From the NCBI GenBank assembly GCA_033961575.1, contig CM066734.1, forward strand, positions 86,698,501-86,762,500: a stretch of DNA of 64,000 nucleotides, written 5' to 3'. The stretch comes from Aselliscus stoliczkanus. Taxonomy: Eukaryota > Chordata > Mammalia > Chiroptera > Hipposideridae. Positions within the stretch are counted from its first letter, which is position 1. Every line of letters begins with the position of its first letter. The translations under genes and the position numbers were made by a program. This document shows positions 43,671 through 54,827 of this stretch, piece after piece. The notes under the pieces were generated by a model. That model ran no database searches and was not told where the DNA came from. It saw nothing but the letters and a program-made list of their open reading frames with translations.

Positions 43671-44370
43671 GATGGGAGAGAGTTAGAAATAGGTTAAGAA
43701 TAAGAAAGGGATTAAGAAGTATAAATTGGTTGTTACACAGTAGCCATGGGGATGTAAGGTACAGCATAAGGAATATAGTCAATAATATTGTAATAACTAC
43801 TATATGTATGGTGCCAGGTAGATATTAGATCTATCAGGGTGATAGATGGGAATGGGGTTGGGGTCTGGGTGAAAAAGGTGAAGGTATTAAGAAATACAAA
43901 TTGGTAGTTATAAAGTAGTCATGGAGATGTAAAGTATAGGGAATATAATCAATAATATAGTAATAACCATGTATAGTGCCAGGTGGTAGTAGTTAGGGGA
44001 ATCACTATCTAAATTATATATTAATAAATGTCTAATCACTATGCTGTATACTTAAAACTAATATAAAATAATATTGAATGTCAACTCTAATTGAAAATTT
44101 TTAAAAGAGGGGAAAAGATCAATAATATTGTGATAGTGTGGTACAGTGTCAGATGGTTGCTGGACTTATCATGGTGATCACTTCTTTAGCATAGGGAATA
44201 AAATCAACAATATAGTAACAACACTGTATAGAGATAACTGTGCTGAATAACTATCATGCACACCCGAAACTAATATAATATTCTTTGTTAGCTGTATATT
44301 AATAAAAAAAAATCTTTTTAAAAAAAAGTGAAAATTACTCCTCTCCCAAGAAATGTTTTAAGCCCAGTGA

Positions 44371-44720
44371 TCTGTCTTAGTTAGCTTAAACAACAGAAAT
44401 TTATTTTCTCACAGTTCTGGAGGCTGCAAGTACAAAATCAGGCTACCAACAATGTCAGGTTCTGGTGAGCGCTCTCTTCCTGGTTTGCAGATGGCCACTT
44501 TCTCACTGTGTCCGTACATGGCAAAAACAGATATCTCTCTCCCTTCCTTTTATTATAAGGACACTAATCCCCTTATAAAAGCTCCACTCATGACTTTATC
44601 TAATCCTAATTACCCCTCTAAGGCCATTTCCTAATACAGCCACATTGGAGGTCAGGGTTTCAACATATGAATTTGGGAGGCAGGGAGGGCAGGAAAACAC
44701 AACTCAGTCCATAGCATGAC
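44371..44720 (-). mobile_element. MLT1-type MaLR LTR, antisense
   Basis: Reverse-complement MLT1 landmarks: AATTTATTTTCTCACAGTTC (44397-44416), TCTGGAGGCTGCAAGTACAA, TCTTCCTGGTTTGCAGATGG (44473-44492), AGGACACTAATCCCCTTATA, ATTTCCTAATACAGCCACAT and CAACATATGAATTTGGGAGG, ending CAGTCCATAGCA. Solo LTR. Confidence 0.88.
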
Positions 44721-44849
44721 CATTAGAAAAAAATCCAAAAATATCAGTATAGAATGTAAGAACCTTAATCTGTTGGCCCTCAGCCTATTTCTCCAGCCAT
44801 ATTCCCTCCCACCTCCACAATTTCCCTGTATTCTAGTCATACCAAACTT

Positions 44850-45225
44850 TCTGAAAATGACACATTTTTTTCCCCACACCTCAGCCTTTGCAAATTCCCT
44901 TCCTTCTGCTTGGAGCACTGTTCCCTTTTGTTCTGCCTGATACCCTTCAAGAGTTAGCTAAGAGTCACTTCCTAGAAGCCTCCCTACTCCATCTTAAGCA
45001 GAGGTAGGCATTTCTCTTTTTATGGTCTTAGGGAATTTAATCCAGACCTTTACTGTAGGCTTAACTGGATTTGCATACTTCATTACTAGTAATGCATGTA
45101 TCTGTCTCTTCAACTGGATCATATGCTCTTTATGGAAAGAAGTCATATTCACTTCTGTATTCCTGGCATCCAACTTTTAGATATTGAACGAGTGTTCAGT
45201 GATCAAACAAATAAATCAAACTAAT
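44850..45225 (+). repeat. L2 LINE 3' end fragment
   Basis: CCTCAGCCTTTGCAAATTCC (44879-44898), CTTCCTTCTGCTTGGAGCAC (44899-44918), TGTTCCCTTTTGTTC, AGAGTCACTTCCTAGAAGCC and a terminal ATTCCTGGCATCCAAC segment. Well-ordered L2. Confidence 0.8.
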
Positions 45226-48200
45226 TGGGGCTCTGAATATGTGGGTTCTAATCTCCAGACAGTGGAGTATATAAAGAATATGGTGTTTTAAAGATCTGAA
45301 ATTGTACATTGTCACCCACACCTCTCAAACCTGAATACAGATTACAAACCTAAGGAAGTGCCTTTTCTAACAAAATTCCTTTTCTTCATTGCTCTTCTTT
45401 GATGGGCTTTTTTCACCTGTGCACATTTTGTTTATTATATGAGGAAGGCACAGTAGAATCTATTTTTTTTTTCAATAAAGAGCTCAGAGTGTGGGTATGT
45501 CACCATGCTATGCATTAGCTCTTCTGTAGTCTTGTGTAAGTGGATTGAAATTACTTCTCTGATGAAATGCCCACAGAGAGTTTCTCTCTGCTTTGTGCAG
45601 TCCGAGGGGGAGAAGGCAAAAGCAACTTTGTGAGATTGATGCCTTTCTGGGGACACCCATCTATATCTCCTTTTAAATAAGTCAGTAGCCATGACAACCT
45701 CCAGGGAACTCCAGAAATCTTGGAGGCTGCTTTCATGAGCCATCTGTTTTGCTCCATGGGCCTCAACGCAGGGGATTCAGGCCCTGCATCTGGCTGAGTA
45801 ACAGGAAAGAATACAAACTTTTCCTGAGCCCAGTCTTTTCTCAACATGGCTGCTCTGGCTCAAAGACTACTGTGGATGCTGCAGACTTGTCTGTGACCCA
45901 CGTTTGTCGTGCCCATTGACTTCTGTGTCCTCCTTGGCTTCTGACTGTGGCTTCCACTTGCTCCTCATTGTCCCCTGAAATTGTGCTAAGCCCTTACCCA
46001 GAATGCTTTGCCCTGGGTTCCCAGTATCTGCCATGAACTTTCGGCCCTCGCTCCAGTCTTGTCTCCTCTGGTTCACGACTACCCAGGTCTTCACCCACAT
46101 CCTTCTCACCCCATCCTCCTCTAACCCCCATCTATCCTTTGTCTCAACCACCCAGAATCCCAGAGGGTTCTAGCAAAACAGCTGCAGAAGCTTCAAACAG
46201 CCACTACAGATGGTCCCTGAATGAAAAATAGGAAATACCAGGCTCTGAGCTTTGAGTCTCCATTTTCTAAACTGCAAACAGATAGGTAATTTCCCTTTAA
46301 ATTTAAAATTCTATTTAGCGTTTTCTAATGTAAAAATGGCTTATCAGTTATTAGGGTCCTATCCACAGCTTTATGTAAACCGCAGGCAGCAGGAAGGATA
46401 AAAACTCATCAAGAAAAGCTTGAGCTCATCACAGGCACAAGGTTGTATTTCAGAGACTAATGCTTTTATCCACCCCAGAGACTTTCATGTTAGGCCTCAG
46501 TGGAGAATCCTGCTTTTTAAAGACATTTTAGAAAGAAAATAATTCATAAACCCTAAGTACAAAGAAAACAAGGATTGTTAAGCTTTTGCTCCTCCCCCGT
46601 TCAACCATATTTCCTCTTCCCCTCTCTGGCTGTCCTCCTTGATGACCTTCCCAGACACACAACAGGGTGGAAGGTCCCAACTTTTATACTTTGCAGTAGG
46701 TACCCCCTTACCCAAAGCCTTGGGTGAAATCCTGGGGGTGCTTAACTTTAGGCTATAAGATGGGTGGTTGCTCCACAGTCCCAGGACCGCACCCAGCCCT
46801 TAGAACAATATGAGAAAGAAAAGACTGCCAAAAGACTAAAATGACAGGCATATATGATATACAAATGCAGAGTGCAAGTATTTGTTTGATCTAGTCAGAA
46901 TTTTTAAATTACATTAAATTTTAGGGGGGAAACTACTTTGAATCCTTGTCAAAGGTAAGTTCTGAAACCCATGTTTGATAAGACCCCCATCCTCAGTCAG
47001 TGAGTTGGAGGAAGAGGGTGGGACAGACCCATGCATGATACAGGTATCCGAGGCTGCTGGCTCACAATGTGGTCAAGGTCCCAACACTGACTGTAGGATA
47101 GGGAGACTCAGCCACATCCCTCCACAACAAGGGCCCTCTTCAGACCACCTGGGGTCCTTAGCGTTTGCTCCCTGCCCACAGGTAAGACTGCAGGACTCCA
47201 TGAAAACTTTCTCTTTTTATCCCCAAATCTAACTTCTGCCTCCTGTCCCCACTCTCAGACCCTAGTCCAGTCTTACCTGACTTCAGTTGCAGGCCACTTG
47301 CTTCAGATTCTGTCCTTGATCTCTGATTCACTGCCAGTCCCCTTTGGGCTTTATACTTTGGACAGATCCTGTGGACCTTGGACTGTCCTTCACGCAGGAT
47401 ATTGTCTCCATTCCCCTCCGCTCCACAACTACCACCGTGGATCAGTCCCACTGCACATCCACACCCAGTGCCAGAATCCCCATCTGTGCCAGAACCCCAG
47501 GATCCCCACAGTCTGGGGACAGAAAGTTTCACACTGGCTGTGCCCAAACACTAAATGGCTCATGTCACCTCTCAGGACCTGGAGGCTATTGGCCCAATCC
47601 TGTGAGCTTGGAATTCAAAGAAAATCAGCTCTTCAACCCAGTATGTTCAAACTGGAACCCTCAGAACTTCAGGAATCCCACAGAGATGCCTCAATGGTGA
47701 CCGCAGAGTCCAGGAAGGGTGACAAACAAGATGGGCTCTAGGTATCAGCCTCCCTTCACCCAGAGTAGCTCCTCCTTGATCTGTTTTGTATGTTTGCCAT
47801 TTCTATATGATTTTATTTCAAAGAATTAGATAAAGTTTCACTTTTTGTGTGTCCATTTCACAGCTTAAACTTCTTTATGTAAATATTATAACCAATTTGA
47901 ATAATGACAATTTTCTTCATTTCTTTAACTCTATAGTTGCTCTTTATTTTTTAATAGCTCAAAACTATTACTAAGTGGACTTGAACAGAATCTCTTACCC
48001 ACCTCAAGTTCAAAGCCAGTTGTTTGAAATCATTGCAGAGTGGGATCAGTCACCACTGTTTTCTCTTCATTCTCAGAAAGAAAAAAATAATCCCTGTTTC
48101 TTCAGCAGGATCTCTTTAGAGTATCCGTATTTATACCAACATAATTATAACTCATGAGAGAGAATTTAAAAATGTTAATAATGACTATTTTTCCTGAGAA

Positions 48201-48257
48201 ACTGAAAGTCATTCAACGTTTTTGAATAAAATGCTATGGAAATGATCTTAAAAGCAT
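45226..48257. other. About 3 kb of unique-looking sequence
   Basis: No repeat family recognised. 46970-47760 is GC-richer and gives several overlapping frames (47298-47741, 47344-47700, 47158-47547 antisense). None shows a domain, and they overlap one another, so composition rather than coding is the simplest reading. 45750-46190 is similar. Confidence 0.4.
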
Positions 48258-48297
48258 TTCTATTTGGCATCGACCTTTTCTATTTGGCATCGACCTT
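48258..48297 (+). repeat. Perfect 20-bp tandem duplication
   Basis: TTCTATTTGGCATCGACCTT occurs twice, end to end, without mismatch. It lies in otherwise unique sequence. Confidence 0.95.
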
Positions 48298-50488
48298 TGT
48301 AGCAGCCATCCCTAGCTTTCTCTCAGTTGGGAACAGTATGCATAGGTATCTGCAACTTTCAATAACAAATCTGTAAATCCCCTTCATTACATTGCTGCCC
48401 CTGAGCTGCCAATATAATCCTTATTAAAAGATGCCATCTCCTCCTCCTCACTAGCTAACGCATCGCCACAGAAGGAAGAGATAGAAATGAATGTTCTTTT
48501 TTTCTCCTACAAAATACATGTTCCTCTGAAGGAAACTCTGTGGGAAAAAACAAGCCCCGTTTTCCCTGACTTGGCAGCTGGCAGGAAGGAAAAGAAATTC
48601 TTCAGTCCTCCACGCTCTCTTGCCACGGTTGGTTCCCCGGGTTGCCCAGACCACATACCTCATCAAAGGCCACTGTGAGGTGAGGGATTACAAGTCTACA
48701 GTTTCATGTTGGTTCCCCTTCCTAAATTCAGGGGTCATGATCCAGAATTACTCAATTGCAAAAAAAAAAAAAAAATGACACTTTGTCACTACATACAAGT
48801 TAGCAAAAACAAACTCAAACCAGCAGTTCTGGCTTCATTCACTGCGGCCATCCACAAAATCTTCCCCAACCTGGGAAGACTGGCTTCTCTCCTCTCCACC
48901 CAATTTCCTAACTGATCTGGCTCTTTTTAAATCCACCACCTCTATGGACAGCAGCTTCTAGGAGCCTCCTAAGTTCATTAGATCTCTTTTAGTGGCTGGA
49001 GTTCCTTTTCAAAAGGCCAAAATAGCAAAAATCTTCTCATTGTGGAGAACTTTTATTTATCTCATTGTGGAGTATGGATCTGTAGCATCAATTACATATA
49101 AGATCTTTACCTTCTAGCCCATGTCCTCCCTTACAATTGCATCTCATTTTCCAACAACCACATCAAAACCCCTAGTATTTTTGTCTTGAAGTCATTTTTA
49201 ATGGTTTTATGATCTTGGACCACAAGATTAGGACTTCATCCTTTAGCTCTTCAAACTGTGTTTCTCAGAGCCCCGGGATTCTGCAGTGGTTGGGTAGGGG
49301 TGGTAGTGTCCATCCCCCACCAAAGCAGCCCCACTTTTGTCTGTGTAATGCCCTGGGGTTCTGAACCTATGCCCTTAACTATTGGAAAGGCAACAAGGTA
49401 CAACCACTTCCAAATGGAACCCATACTATTAGGTAATCATACATACACAAAGATGCAGCCTGGGCAAAACAGTTCCTTAGTCATCCACTGGGTCCTAAGT
49501 CCACCAGACGTACGTATCAGGAAACCCAGCCTCTTTGGTCCTCCTCCCTCATCGTCTTCTCCCCTCATCGACCCTTCTACCGCTTCAACCCCTAGAATTC
49601 TATCTCTTCTTCCCCTCATTTCTGGCAAAGGGGGCGGGAGGTTGGGGAGTTGGCACTGCACTCAGTCCTTCTGTTGGTAGAGGAAGAGGAACAAAAAACT
49701 CCCTGCTTCCAGAATCAAAATGAAATGTCCACAAGAGAAAACTTGTGCTGCTAGCATCACTCATTTTTGTAGCAAAACTAAAGGCATTATCAAAGGATCA
49801 AAGGCTCAAAATATTTTCACCTTTGGCAAATAGCTTTTTCTGTTATCCCAGCTTGGTATAGGCCAATGTTCCAGGCTGGAGATCCCATATGGAAAAAGGA
49901 CAGGAAGAAAAGAAAACCATGCCCTACTGCACTTTGGATAGAGTTCTATTCCAAAAATAATAATAAATTTGAACTTCTTTTCCTTCTGCCAAAACAGAGA
50001 GAGCTATTCCTTCAGCCTAAAAACCAGAATGAAGATGACACTTGAGCAGAATCACAGACTAACAGCTGCTTTTGACCCAGAGTTGGCATATTGGCACAGC
50101 GTGTAGCAAGAATTAGAGCTCTGTTGTTGTAATCCACTAAGATATGGTGTTGTTTCCCCTGCAGAAAATGCTCACAAAGAAAGAAATAGGCTGTTGCTAC
50201 AACAACAAACAAATACTTAAACTATGTGGCATTGTCTTTGGGACCAGGTGACAGGTGATAAGAAACATTTTTTTGAGGTGACATGTGCACCTCTGAGCAG
50301 AAACTCAAAAGCCATTGCATGAATCCAGCCATCACTGCTTTTTTAAAATCCACCATAAAACCACTACTGGGGCAGCTCCTCGGCCTAGATTCCAGGATGA
50401 AAAAGATGCATGGGGCCGACCACAGAGCCATGGCTTTGACATGGACTGAGGAAGGCATCTTTGTTGCTGTAAGCACCCTCCAAAAGTT
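48298..50488. other. About 2.2 kb of unique-looking sequence
   Basis: No named repeat. It contains an A15 run at 48761-48775. The 140-codon frame at 49258-49680 (+) has opposite-strand and other-frame rivals and no domain. Confidence 0.4.
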
Positions 50489-50503
50489 TCAAATGACACA
50501 TTT

Positions 50504-50607
50504 TTTTTTTTTTTGAGGGCATGTCACTGGCCCTCTCATATGGGACCCAAACCGGGGTTGCTGGCTTCCCAAGCCAGTGCTTAATCACCACGCCACTTGG
50601 CCGGTCC
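50504..50607 (-). mobile_element. Short tRNA-derived SINE, antisense
   Basis: The minus strand reads GGACCGGCCAAGTGGCGTGG, arm GCTGGCTTGGGAAGCCAGC, B-box-like CGGTTTGGGTCCCATATGAG, and GAGGGCCAGTGACATGCCCT before the A tail. Duplications TCAAATGACACATTT (50489-50503) and TCAAATGATACATTT (50608-50622). Confidence 0.93.
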
Positions 50608-50622
50608 TCAAATGATACATTT

Positions 50623-50998
50623 ATACATCTTCAATCATATCTGGTCATATCAGAGGGAAGATAGGAGAGAAAGAGAGGGCAACAGGAAGAAAATCTTTAG
50701 GATATCAATGACAAGAGAAATTTTAAAGGAAGAGGGATGTTTGGTATATTGTCTATCACCAAATAGAATCACACAAGACATAAGATGGTAGATATAATAA
50801 GAAAATAAGAGAATTCCAGTGGAAACTAGGCAGCCAGGTCAATTGGACAAGCCCCTGCTGCCCCAGGCCTAATTGATCGTGGTTCTCAATGAGCTATCAC
50901 AGTGAACAAGTCAAAAATCATCACACTTACAAGCCTTTTGTCAATAATGCCCCTAAGCAACCTCTCCCCTCTCCCTCACACCCCACCAATAATTAAAG
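50623..50998. other. Unique-looking sequence, no gene
   Basis: Purine-rich near 50655-50700. Nothing recognised. Confidence 0.45.
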
Positions 50999-51275
50999 GG
51001 GATCATTTCATACATTATATAAATGTCTAATCACTATGCTATATACCTGAAATTAATATAAAATAATATTGAATGTCAACTATAATTTTTTTTAAATAGT
51101 CACAGAGATATATAATGCAGCATAGGGAATATAATCAATAATATTTTAATAACTATGCACAGTGTCAGATGAGTAATAGACTTATTGGGGTTATTACTTC
51201 ATGAGGTATATAAATGTCTAATCACTATGTTGTTTTGTACACCTGAAACTAATAAAAATAAATTAATTTAAAAAA
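50999..51275 (+). mobile_element. 5'-truncated L1 3' end
   Basis: Two 3' UTR units: ATAAATGTCTAATCACTATG appears at about 51020 and again at about 51210. Between them is GGGAATATAATCAATAATAT (51126-51145), and the end is TTTGTACACCTGAAACTAAT (51235-51254) with AAAATAAATTAATTTAAAA. Confidence 0.8.
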
Positions 51276-51324
51276 TTCTGAAGACAGCTTGAGCCATTTT
51301 CCACAGTGTAAACCCATTGTCAAG

Positions 51325-51572
51325 CAACAAAGGAACAAGACAAAGAAACAAAAACTCATAGACACAGACAATAGTTTAGTGGTTACCAGAAGGTAAGGGT
51401 GTGGGGGATAGATGAGAGTAAACGGGGTCAAATATAGGGTGATGGAAAGATAACTGACTCTGGGTGGTGAACACACAATACAATATATAGATGATGTGTT
51501 ATAGAATTGTAACTTGAAACCTGTATAATTTTACCAACCAATGTCACCCCAACAAATTTTAATTAAAACAAA
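51325..51572 (+). mobile_element. Second L1 3' UTR fragment, different subfamily
   Basis: CAAAAACTCATAGACACAGA (51348-51367), TAGTTTAGTGGTTACCAGAA (51371-51390) and GTAAGGGTGTGGGGG. Then TGTAACTTGAAACCTGTATA (51508-51527), ATTTTACCAACCAATGTCAC (51528-51547) and CCCAACAAATTTTAATTAAA. This 3' end differs from the GTACACCTGAAA type, so it is a separate L1 subfamily. Confidence 0.8.
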
Positions 51573-51899
51573 AAACCTTTCTAATTACCAAATTCTCAGG
51601 AATAGTGACAATTAAAAGAGCCATGATCCATTATAAAACCAAAATACTTCTTTGTATAAGGCTATGATGATAAATGAGAAAGATTTTCACCCCATCATTG
51701 GAACGGTGGTGGGTAGAGATCGAGTGGGAAGCGGGATAAAGCCTGCACAAGGGGGAGCTGGTAAGGTTATTTGTTCAGCCGAGAGGGGCCGGATCCTTAA
51801 GGAACAAGTGGAGTTTGACAATACCAGTTGATAAAAAGCGGAAAAGTCATTCTTGATTCCTCTTTCCTGCTTAGGCCCGATATTCAATCAATACCAATT
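51573..51899. other. Unique-looking sequence, no gene
   Basis: No recognised feature. The antisense frame 51687-51887 has no domain. Confidence 0.4.
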
Positions 51900-52535
51900 T
51901 CTACTCATTCTAACTGCACAGCGTGCACCCATCCATCTCTAACTCCTCTTCATTTCCCTGACAGTACTGAGCTCATGGCAATAGCTTTTCCTGAACCACT
52001 ATAATATTTTCAAGCTATCTCCCTGCTCCCTTGCCTTCACCCATCCATTCTACACAAAGCTGATGGATTAATCTTCCTAAAACACCATTCTAATAACATC
52101 AGTCCCCTGCTCCCTAGTGCTAAACTAAAGTTGCAAATCCCCACCCTAGCTTCCAAATTCCTCCCTAATCTGGCCCACTGTTCCCTTCACACATTTAGAA
52201 TCTAACGAAAATAAATAATTCATTCCTTTATATAACCACATTTTTTTTCTTTGCTTTGCTTTGTGTGAGCTGTTGCCCTCCCTTTATTTCAAATGTCTAA
52301 ATTGTACCAGTCTTTGAGAACCCAGCCCCTTCACAGTTCCTCTTGAAGTTTCAATAACCCTTCCAATTATCAGTCATTGCTCCCTACTCTGAACCCACAC
52401 ATCGCATCATCTGAGCCTCTTCTAGGATACTTCAGTCCTTTTGGGGTCATTTGTGTGCATGTTTTTCTCCCTCTTATAGTTTCCTGCAAGGGAAGGTCTG
52501 TCTTATTCTTGATACTATGGAGGGAAGGAGGGAGA
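51900..52535 (+). repeat. L2 LINE fragment
   Basis: TTAATCTTCCTAAAACACCA (52069-52088), CAGTCCCCTGCTCCCTAGTG (52100-52119), CTTCCAAATTCCTCCCTAAT (52150-52169) and CTGGCCCACTGTTCCC follow the L2 order 'gatctttctaaaacacaaatctgatcatgtcac...aaactccttaccatgg...atctggccc'. The later part is more worn. Confidence 0.65.
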
Positions 52536-53059
52536 GGAGCAAGAGAAGGAAAGAAGGACTCGGCCTACTAACCTGACACCTAAGCATCCCAAATGCCCTG
52601 AGCAGTCCCCTAACTTAGTTCCTGCTCTACTGCCTCTCTAGACTTTCTATGTCTTTTTCCAAAATATGGGGCAATTAGGTTTTCTTTCTTCTTCTCCCCT
52701 ACTCCCCCAAAGCAATCCCAGATTAGGCTGACAGATCCTTGACCCTCCAGCATGGAGCCAGCAGTTTACTGGTGATAGGGCGGGGAAGCCAGGAAATGGG
52801 TTAGAAATACTGAGGAAAAGTCAAGCTGGAGAAGGGAGGGGAGAGTCTCACAGTAGATAAAGCGACTTGCCTGATGGTGCTGTGCCATAACCATGCAATA
52901 AAGGCATAAAATCAATTTCCATGGCTGCCTCTGTACTGCAATGTCAAATGCAAAACAACCAGGTATCCTAACACTTTCCAGGCACAGAAGCACAGGGCTC
53001 TGAAATGAAGAGTCCTCCCGTAGCCCTACAGGCATTTTGTTTCAGGAGCATCCATAGGG
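52536..53059. other. Unique-looking sequence, no gene
   Basis: No recognised feature. An 89-codon antisense frame (52766-53035) shows no domain. Confidence 0.4.
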
Positions 53060-53180
53060 AATGATACAGTTTGCTATGTTCTAACCCTCTGCCAAGTACT
53101 GCACGTGATGTATTTAATTTCATCCTCAACATAACTGCCATTTTACAGGTGAAGAATTTGAGACTCTATTCTGTGGCCTT
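53060..53180 (-). repeat. MIR SINE fragment
   Basis: Antisense MIR: CCAAGTACTGCACGTGATGT (53092-53111), then TTTCATCCTCAACATAACTG (53118-53137) and CCATTTTACAGGTGAAGAAT (53138-53157), TTGAGACTC. Confidence 0.7.
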
Positions 53181-53224
53181 CTCACAAAGGAGTTGCCACA
53201 TTTCACTCCTGCAGCTTTGAAGTG

Positions 53225-53242
53225 ATATATATATATATATAA
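53225..53242 (+). repeat. Short (AT)n tract
   Basis: Nine AT units. Confidence 0.9.
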
Positions 53243-53639
53243 CTCAGATGACAGAAGGGCCCCCTGTCATCCCCCTCTACCACCCTCCATGGTTTCCCTG
53301 GGATGGTCCTTTCGGAGTGGTGGTTCTGTTTCAGCACAGCCTGTCCTGTGTAATGTTTTATCCCATCACCTGTTTTGCTCTGCCAACTGGCACTTTCAAA
53401 GCCCCAGCACTGATTGTAAAGCTCCTGTGTGACTTAATACATTGGATTAGTTTGAGCGTGAGGACAGTGGATGCTGCCTGTCTTCCACCTGCTGTCATCT
53501 TTTCTTCTGGACCTGCCACCTTCCTGATAACAGCAGTGGTAACTTCGGCCAGAAAGTACATTCTAGTCATTGGTGTTGGATTTTGGCAGCCTGTTGTTCC
53601 ACAACCAAAGTCTGACCTTACACTGGTCACACATATTGT

Positions 53640-54130
53640 CCCTGAAGAAGTCTTCACTGCCTCCCATATCAGATTTTCTCCATTCGTCCTGCATCCAGTT
53701 GCCAAATGCATCTCACTCAACAACTTTAGTGGCTCCCCATTGTCTCAGTAATTATAGGAAAAAAAGTTCTCATCTCATGTTTACAACCCTTTCTGTTCTG
53801 GTACAAACAACTTTCCAGTTTCATCTCCAGCCTGTTCTGTCCATGTGCCCAGGACTCCAGCTGAACCAACCCACAGTCCTCTCCTCCAAACTCAACACAT
53901 GCTGGGGTGTTCTCCCTCTCCATTTCCATCTGTAGAAATCCCAGCACCATCTTGCAACTCTGCTAAAATGCTGGATCTCATCAGAACTTCCTTTAGGAGC
54001 TCTCTCCTGACTCCCCATCCTAAACAGGATTTTTCCAATAGCTCTGACTCCACCTTGTTGCATCTCTTTCATTGCCCTCACAGCATTCTACCCTCCAACA
54101 TAATGTCCATGTTCTCTTCTAACTTTCTCT
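53640..54130 (+). repeat. L2 LINE fragment
   Basis: AACTTTAGTGGCTCCCCATT (53721-53740), GTCTCAGTAATTATAGG, AACCCTTTCTGTTCTGGTAC and TCATCTCCAGCCTGTTCTGT (53821-53840) follow the L2 order '...cccttcaatggcttcccattgc...cctccagcctcatctc'. The segment AGAACTTCCTTTAGGAGCTC continues it. The 167-codon frame 53248-53751 runs from unique sequence into this L2 and is not a gene. Confidence 0.6.
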
Positions 54131-54148
54131 ATTAAAAACAGTCAACTT

Positions 54149-54260
54149 GGGCCTGCCGAGTGGCTCAGTTGGTTAAGAGTTAGCTCAGAGTGCAAGCTCT
54201 GAGCTACAGGGCCGCCAGTTCGATTTCCACATGGGCCAGTGACACTACACCTGAGCTGAA
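54149..54260 (+). mobile_element. SINE, CTCAGTTGGTTAAGAG subfamily, shortened
   Basis: GGGCCTGCCGAGTGGCTCAG, TTGGTTAAGAGTTAGCTCAG, CGCCAGTTCGATTTCCACAT, GGGCCAGTGACACTACACCT then GAGCTGAAAAAAA. Duplications AAAAACAGTCAACTT (54134-54148) and AAAAACAGTTGACT (54261-54274). It stops at a third point along the long parent (compare 31419), giving another length class. Confidence 0.88.
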
Positions 54261-54372
54261 AAAAACAGTTGACTCAAGGGCAGATTTTCCTGTGTGTTCT
54301 TCCCACTTCCACCAGCCCACCACCACCACAGTAGCTAACAGGGCCTCTCAACACAGTACTCAAAATCTGTTT

Positions 54373-54816
54373 GGGCCAGCCCATTGGAGCTCTGGTTAAG
54401 AACTAGCTTGGGATGCTGTCTCTGAGCAGCAGGACCCTGGTTCAGATCCCACATATCAGGGCCAGTGACACTTCCCTCTATAGCTAAGGTGGTGAACGAC
54501 AGCTCCACCTGGAGCTGGGCTGCTGTGAGTCACTGGGCGATGGCATAGCTGCAGCCCCTGCTGCAGCGGGCTGCCATAGGCTACAGTGAGTGACCGGCAG
54601 CCAGTGTGAGCAGCCAGCAGCCAGCGTGAACTGCCAAGAGCCACTGTGAGTGGCCGTCCAGAGGCTGGCACCCGATCTGCCTCACCCAAGAAGAGTGCAA
54701 TGACGATACCAATGTGGGCCGGTGAAGCAATGTCCTCCACAACTAGACTGAAGAACAATAGGACAGCAACTTGTCTGTTCCCCTTCCCCAATTCCCCAAT
54801 AAAATCTTAAAAAAAA
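54373..54816 (+). mobile_element. Long composite SINE (about 444 bp)
   Basis: GGGCCAGCCCATTGGAGCTC, B box TGGTTCAGATCCCACATATC, CAGCTCCACCTGGAGCTGGG, short internal repeats around CAGCCAGTGTGAGCAGC (54599-54650), CCTCCACAACTAGACTGAAG, and the end CCCAATTCCCCAATAAAATC plus A tail. Duplications AAAATCTGTTT at 54362-54372 and 54817-54827. Confidence 0.93.
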
Positions 54817-54827
54817 AAAATCTGTTT

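Larger units (their letters stand above)
41341..44320 (+). mobile_element. L1-C: ORF1-only (HAL1-like) L1 derivative
   Basis: Begins GAGGAATACCAAGATGGCTC, has a 5' UTR-like region to about 42870 and a broken ORF1 (42870-43670). It passes at about 43665-43705 directly into the 3' UTR (GGGATTAAGAAGTATAAATT at 43709) without any ORF2 sequence. The 3' UTR has three units, the last shortened. Flanks AAAAAAAAGTCAAAGTTA (41323-41340) and AAAAAAAGTGAAAATTAC (44321-44338) are the probable target duplication. A SINE lies at 41437-41562. This is the structure described for HAL1 (half-L1) elements. Confidence 0.85.

Noticed and set aside
53248..53751. 167-codon open frame
   Set aside because: It runs from unique sequence into an L2 relic and is matched by a 121-codon antisense frame. 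No homology recognised.
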